A program made the position numbers and the translations under genes. From Clostridia bacterium (GTDB lineage: Bacteria; Bacillota; Clostridia; Christensenellales; CAG-1252), in the NCBI GenBank assembly GCA_009928745.1, contig SACC01000037.1, positions 1 through 9,449 on the forward strand: a stretch of DNA of 9,449 bases, given 5' to 3'. The notes beneath the pieces were generated by a model. It was not told where the DNA came from. It searched no databases and saw only the letters and a list, made by a program, of their open reading frames with translations. Every line of letters begins with the position of its first letter. Position 1 is the first letter of the stretch. This document shows, in pieces, positions 5,351-9,449 of the stretch.

Positions 5351-6769
5351 TTATAACCTCTGAATACTGCTTTTTATACGGCTAAGGCTTTCCTCTTTGC
5401 CAAGCAGCACCGCCATCTCGGTTGCGCCGCCCGGTGTATTGACTCTGCCTGTTACTGCAATTCTTACACACCACAATACTTGCGCCTTTTTATAGGCGCG
5501 CTTCTCCGCCTCAACAGTCAGCGCGGCAAAAAGATTTTCGTTACTCCACTCACTAACGCCCTCAAGCGCGGGCAAAATACTCTGTAATACTACTTTAGCC
5601 AGTTCTTTGGTTATCTTATTCTTTTCGTGCGCAAAAAGCTCCAGATCATAATCAGTGTATTCAGCCAAAAAATCAACAAGTACGGGGATATCAGAAAACA
5701 CTTCAACCCTGGGGATTAGCAATGAGGATAAGAATAGATAATCAACTTTCCCAGCGATTTTGCTCTTGTCAAAGAACGGTGTCGCGCGGTCGCAAAACTC
5801 TTGAGGTGTTAGAGAATGTATATACTCGCTGTTTAGCCAGCGCAACTTCGGCTCGTCAAAGATACTCGGACTGCAAGAGATTCCCTCTACATTAAACAAT
5901 GTTTTGAGCTGCTCCATAGTCAATTTTTCGGTATTGTCTTTTGGACTCCAACCAAGCAAGGCGATATAGTTCACAACCGCTTCAGGCAAATAACCTTTCT
6001 TGACAAAATCGTCAAAATTAGCGTCGCCGTAACGCTTGGAGAGCTTGCGCTCCTTATCCTTCATTATCGGGGGTAAATGTATATATCGGGGTCTTTGCCA
6101 TCCGAACGAATCGTACAAAAGATTGTATTGGGGAGTCGATGAAAGATATTCGTTGCCGCGTATTACATGCGTAATATCCATCAGATGGTCGTCGACAACA
6201 TTAGCAAAATTGTAAGTCGGCATACCGTCGCTTTTGATAAGTATAGCGTCCTCCATATCCTTATAAGGGACTTTGATGCTGCCGTATACCATATCTTCGT
6301 ATTCGCTCACTCCCTCTTCGGAAAGTATATTTTGTCTTATTACATAGGACTCTCCGGCTGCAAGACGCGCCGCAACCTCTTCCTTTGACAAGCTAAGACA
6401 ATGCTTGTCGTATTTGTTCATTGAACCGTCTGTATTATTGCGTTTTCCGCAAAAGCAATGATATGCGCCGCCTAACGATACAAGCAGCTTCGCATATTCG
6501 GCATAAATGGGTTTTCTTTCGCTTTGTGTGTACGAATAATTGCCTTCTTGCTTATCGGGACCCTCGTCATAATCTATACCCGCCTGACGCAATGTGTTGA
6601 ATATTACTTCAACAGCTCCCTCAACATATCTTTCCTGATCGGTATCCTCTATTCTTATGATAAACTTGCCGCCGTTGCTTCGCGCATACAAATAGGCGTA
6701 TAGCGCAGTTCTTAGATTGCCTATATGCATAAAACCCGTAGGACTGGGCGCAAATCTTGTTCTTACCAT
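5351..6769 (-). CDS. gltX: Glutamyl-tRNA synthetase
   Basis: GluRS charges tRNA-Glu with glutamate in the cytosol (class Ib, discriminating or non-discriminating type not decidable here). The 472 residues match the bacterial norm. RFAPSPTG (5-12) and HIGNLRTAL (15-23) form the HIGH motif, followed by IEDTD (40-44). A zinc-binding knuckle is suggested by Cys105-x-Cys107 with Tyr120 and Cys124. The tRNA-acceptor and editing-free catalytic region contains HVIRGNEYLSSTPQY (201-215). KLSKR (242-246) is the KMSKS loop, followed by GYLPEAVVNYIALLGWSP. The C-terminal part from about 330 is the helical anticodon-binding domain, complete to the stop. The ATG has GAGG at 5 bases. It lies 41 bases downstream of typA on the same strand with no terminator or clear promoter between, so the two are probably one operon. 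No T-box-like leader is present in that short gap. Confidence 0.97.
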   Translation of the reverse strand: MVRTRFAPSPTGFMHIGNLRTALYAYLYARSNGGKFIIRIEDTDQERYVEGAVEVIFNTLRQAGIDYDEGPDKQEGNYSYTQSERKPIYAEYAKLLVSLGGAYHCFCGKRNNTDGSMNKYDKHCLSLSKEEVAARLAAGESYVIRQNILSEEGVSEYEDMVYGSIKVPYKDMEDAILIKSDGMPTYNFANVVDDHLMDITHVIRGNEYLSSTPQYNLLYDSFGWQRPRYIHLPPIMKDKERKLSKRYGDANFDDFVKKGYLPEAVVNYIALLGWSPKDNTEKLTMEQLKTLFNVEGISCSPSIFDEPKLRWLNSEYIHSLTPQEFCDRATPFFDKSKIAGKVDYLFLSSLLIPRVEVFSDIPVLVDFLAEYTDYDLELFAHEKNKITKELAKVVLQSILPALEGVSEWSNENLFAALTVEAEKRAYKKAQVLWCVRIAVTGRVNTPGGATEMAVLLGKEESLSRIKSSIQRL

Positions 6770-6810
6770 AAAAACCTCGTTACTTTTAGTTAATGCTGTG
6801 TGCTTAGTTA

Positions 6811-8625
6811 TTATTTTTTATTGCGTTCTTTCGCTCTGTACATATTGCTCAATGTAGCCTTACGTATGCGCAAATTTTTGGGCGTGACTTCAAGATATTC
6901 GTCCTCGTCAATGAATTCTAACATTTCCTCTAAGCTCATTCTCTTAGGCGGAATCAGCCTTAGCGCTTCGTCGGTGCCCGATGCGCGCATATTGGTTACG
7001 TGCTTTTTCTTGCACACATTGACCACTATATCATCAGCTTTGGGAGTAGCTCCTACCACCATACCTTCATAAACCTGAGTATTCGGACCAACGAACAGAG
7101 GTCCTCTGTCTTGCGCGTTGAATAGTCCGTAGGTAACCGCAGCGCCCGTTTCGTAAGCGATAAGCGATCCGCAATTACGGCGCGATAAATCGCCCTTATA
7201 CTCTTCATATCCCATGAAAAGTGTATTAAGAATACCTTCTCCCTTGGTGTCGGTCATAAATTCGCTCTTATAGCCTATAAGTCCGCGCGCCGGTATGCTG
7301 AACTCCAGTCGTTTGCGCGAGCCTAGCAATGACATATTCCTGAATTCACCCTTACGGCTTCCGATTTTCTCCATAACTACGCCGACAGACTCGTCAGGAA
7401 CGTCAATAATCAGCTGTTCCATCGGCTCCAACTTTTTGCCGTCTTCATACTGGAAAAGTACGCGCGGCATTGACACTGCGAATTCGTATCCTTCGCGGCG
7501 CATTGTCTCGATTAATATCGACAGATGCATTTCGCCTCTGCCTTTAACAATAAAAGTATCGGTAGATTGAGTGTCCTCAACCTTCAAAGATACATCCTTT
7601 AGAAGCTCTCTGAACAGTCTTTCGCGGAGATGTCTTGTAGTTATGAATTTGCCCTCTTTGCCTGCGAACGGACTGTCGTTCACCATAAAGCGCATCTCGA
7701 GAGTGGGCTTGCCTATCTTCATAAAAACAACGGGATCCACGCTGTCAACAGCGCAAATTGTATTGCCGATTGTTAGTTCGGCGCAGCCTGAGATACATAT
7801 AATATCTCCAACCATTGCCGAATTGACAGGTACTCTTTTCAAGCCGTCTATCTGCATTAGGGTTACAACTTTTGATTTATAAGGCTGTATTGTATTATGA
7901 AAATCGCATATCATTATTTCCTGACCGGTAGCAATTGTACCGCGCTCAACTCTGCCGATACCTATTCTGCCCACATATTCATTGTAGTCAATACTTGATA
8001 TCAACACCTGAGTTTTGCCCTTCTCATCCCCTTCGGGAGGCGTCACGTGATTAACTATAGTCTCAAAAAGGTCTGTCAAATCGCTTTTCTGCTCTATGGT
8101 CATAGACGCGGTACCGTGTCTGCCGCTGCAGTAAACGATAGGACTGTTGAACTGCTCTTCGTCAGCATTGAGGTCAATCAGCAATCCCAGAATCTCATCA
8201 ACAACACGCTTAACATCGGCGTCAGGTCTGTCTACTTTGTTGACGCAAAGTATAATTTTGTGACCTAAATCCAAAGCCTTCTGCAACACGAATCTGGTCT
8301 GCGGCATGGGTCCTTCCACAGCGTCAACCAGCAAAAGCACTCCGTTAACCATCTTAAGAATACGCTCCACTTCACCGCTAAAATCCGCGTGACCGGGAGT
8401 GTCTATAATGTTAATTTTTGTATTCTTATAATATGCCGCGGTGTTCTTCGCCAAAATAGTAATGCCTCGCTCGCGTTCAAGGTCGTTACTGTCCATTACT
8501 CGTTCGTTGACCTGCTGATTGGCGCGGAAAATACCGCCTTGCTTAAGCATTTCGTCAACTAATGTGGTCTTGCCGTGGTCTACATGCGCAATAATCGCAA
8601 TATTTCTCAAATCGTTTCTAATCAT
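6811..8625 (-). CDS. typA: Ribosome-associated translational GTPase TypA/BipA
   Basis: TypA/BipA is an EF-G-like GTPase that binds the 70S ribosome and supports 50S assembly and growth under stress or cold. It has 604 residues (E. coli about 607). GTPase motifs are G1 AHVDHGKTT (13-21), G2 RERGITI (51-57), G3 DTPGH (75-79), G4 NKVD (129-132) and G5 SGRHG (167-171). These are followed by the beta-barrel domain, EF-G-like domains III and V (FSIPARGLIGYKSEF), and the BipA-specific C-terminal domain ending in basic residues (MYRAKERNKK). The protein is intact. The start codon is fixed because an in-frame TAA directly precedes the ATG and the next Met would cut the P-loop. The SD is oddly distant: AAGGGA ends 13 bases before the ATG. 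It lies 40 bases after an M29 aminopeptidase and 41 bases before gltX, all on one strand. Plus-strand open frames inside it are shadows. Confidence 0.98.
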   Translation of the reverse strand: MIRNDLRNIAIIAHVDHGKTTLVDEMLKQGGIFRANQQVNERVMDSNDLERERGITILAKNTAAYYKNTKINIIDTPGHADFSGEVERILKMVNGVLLLVDAVEGPMPQTRFVLQKALDLGHKIILCVNKVDRPDADVKRVVDEILGLLIDLNADEEQFNSPIVYCSGRHGTASMTIEQKSDLTDLFETIVNHVTPPEGDEKGKTQVLISSIDYNEYVGRIGIGRVERGTIATGQEIMICDFHNTIQPYKSKVVTLMQIDGLKRVPVNSAMVGDIICISGCAELTIGNTICAVDSVDPVVFMKIGKPTLEMRFMVNDSPFAGKEGKFITTRHLRERLFRELLKDVSLKVEDTQSTDTFIVKGRGEMHLSILIETMRREGYEFAVSMPRVLFQYEDGKKLEPMEQLIIDVPDESVGVVMEKIGSRKGEFRNMSLLGSRKRLEFSIPARGLIGYKSEFMTDTKGEGILNTLFMGYEEYKGDLSRRNCGSLIAYETGAAVTYGLFNAQDRGPLFVGPNTQVYEGMVVGATPKADDIVVNVCKKKHVTNMRASGTDEALRLIPPKRMSLEEMLEFIDEDEYLEVTPKNLRIRKATLSNMYRAKERNKK

Positions 8626-8665
8626 TTATTTTATTTTGTCCCTTCTCCACAGTAAATATTTGTAG
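8626..8665 (-). promoter_or_regulatory. typA leader gap with a distant Shine-Dalgarno
   Basis: The 40 bases between the aminopeptidase stop and the typA ATG hold GGAGAAGGGA (8648-8639), the only purine-rich SD-like tract. Its AAGGGA part ends 13 bases, and its GGAG part 19 bases, before the ATG. The bases between are an A/T stretch (AAAATAAAATAA). All other genes with a visible start here have 4-5 base spacing. No promoter or terminator is obvious in the gap. Confidence 0.5.
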
Positions 8666-9449
8666 TTAGCTCTTTAAGTTTTCCGGATTGAGTCCCGCTA
8701 ACTCGGGTATAACAAACCGTCCGTCTTTTCTTATCAGGATATCATCAAAATATATCTCGCCGCCTCCGTACTCGGGAGTCTGGATAAGCACCAAATCCCA
8801 GTGAATCGCGCTTTGATTGCCGTTCGGCGCCTCGTCGTAGCATGCGCCGGGCGTAAAGTGTATGGAACCGCTTATCTTTTCGTCAAATAGTATATCTCCC
8901 ATAGGCTTAACAATATACGGGTTAACGCCTAGCGCGAATTCTCCGACATATCTGCCGCCCTCGTCAGTATCGAATATTTTGTTGGCTTCCTCACTAAAAT
9001 TAGCGGTTGCTTCAACAATCTTGCCATCCTTGAATACTAGACGGACATCTTCGAACTTAATTCCATTCTCGATTGAGGGCGCGTTATAATGAATATACCC
9101 GTTAACGCTGTTTTTAACGGGCGCTGTATATACCTCGCCGTCAGGAATATTACAGTGACCGCAACAGGCTACTGCTCCGACACCTTTTATTGAGAAGCTT
9201 AAATCGGTATCCTTGGCAACAAGACGCACCTTATCGGTTCTTACGATTAAGTCGATAAGCGGCTTCATAGCCTCGCCCATCTTTGCATAATCAAGACAAC
9301 ATACGTCATAGTAAAATTTGCCAAAAGCCTCCGTACTCATACCGCTCTGCTGACTCATACCCTCTGTAGGAAAGCGCATAACAACCCACTTGGTCTGTTT
9401 AACGCGGATCTCGTGATGTACGGGATGGGAATAATGCTTCATATAATTC
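8666..9449 (-). CDS. M29-family metallo-aminopeptidase (AmpS/PepS/AmpT type), N-terminus outside the window
   Basis: The frame stays open past the first visible Met (9440-9442) to the window edge, and family members have roughly 370-415 residues. The 258 residues from that Met are therefore the C-terminal two thirds. Numbered from that Met, the dinuclear metal-site blocks are all present: Glu103 in NIPDGEVYTAP, Glu168 in VGEFALG, His195 in SGSIHF, and His214/Asp216 in SAIHWDL. M29 enzymes are cytosolic aminopeptidases that remove N-terminal residues from peptides using two divalent metal ions. Upstream of the first Glu is VACCGHC (90-96), a Cys-rich variant of the region before the metal ligand. 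No signal peptide can be judged. It is followed after 40 bases by typA on the same strand, so co-transcription is likely. Exact substrate preference cannot be read from the sequence. Confidence 0.92.
   Translation of the reverse strand, partial: NYMKHYSHPVHHEIRVKQTKWVVMRFPTEGMSQQSGMSTEAFGKFYYDVCCLDYAKMGEAMKPLIDLIVRTDKVRLVAKDTDLSFSIKGVGAVACCGHCNIPDGEVYTAPVKNSVNGYIHYNAPSIENGIKFEDVRLVFKDGKIVEATANFSEEANKIFDTDEGGRYVGEFALGVNPYIVKPMGDILFDEKISGSIHFTPGACYDEAPNGNQSAIHWDLVLIQTPEYGGGEIYFDDILIRKDGRFVIPELAGLNPENLKS

Noticed and set aside
6723..6726. GltX has HIGN instead of HIGH
   Set aside because: The fourth position of this motif commonly varies in bacterial GluRS (HIGG, HIGN), so it does not indicate a defect.
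6800..8268. Several plus-strand open frames of 70-100 codons opposite typA
   Set aside because: They are antisense shadows of a conserved GTPase gene. Their products are Ser/Thr/Ile-rich with no motifs, and there is no promoter or SD.

Overview
The window is a stretch of ordinary bacterial chromosome, most likely from an uncultured member of the Clostridia or a related Bacillota lineage. The grounds are moderate to low GC with very AT-rich intergenic DNA, strong AGGAG-type Shine-Dalgarno (SD) sites, promoters of the sigma-A kind with a TG extended -10, a Gram-positive style lipoprotein, an ammonia-dependent AsnA of the short Firmicutes type, and an RsbW-like ATPase. The lineage is inferred from protein style only. 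I see no mobile element, phage gene, CRISPR array, tRNA or rRNA.

All genes but one lie on the minus strand, so the layout is read from right to left. Block 1 (9449 to 5351) is a partial M29 metallo-aminopeptidase, then the ribosome-associated GTPase TypA/BipA, then glutamyl-tRNA synthetase. Gaps are 40 and 41 bases, and the block probably ends at a hairpin at 5179-5203. Block 2 is the only plus-strand gene (4486-5187), an S51-type serine peptidase or class-I-amidotransferase-like protein. It converges on gltX and diverges from asnS. Block 3 (4370 to 1983) is asnS-asnA, with the asnS stop codon overlapping the asnA SD, a clear promoter, and a strong terminator at 1894-1932. Block 4 (1815 to 1315) is a single lipoprotein of unknown function with its own promoter and a long-loop hairpin downstream. 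Block 5 (1105 to beyond base 1) is an RsbW/SpoIIAB-like ATPase followed, with SD overlapping the stop codon, by an MscS-family mechanosensitive channel that runs off the left edge.

Blocks 1 and 3 belong to protein synthesis and turnover: asparagine synthesis from aspartate and ammonia, charging of tRNA-Asn and tRNA-Glu, a translational GTPase, and a peptidase that releases amino acids. Blocks 4 and 5 belong to the cell envelope and stress response. I find no convincing new multi-gene system. The items most worth a second look are the coupled ATPase-MscS pair, the lipoprotein, the long-loop element at 1228-1294, and two palindromes sitting on promoters.
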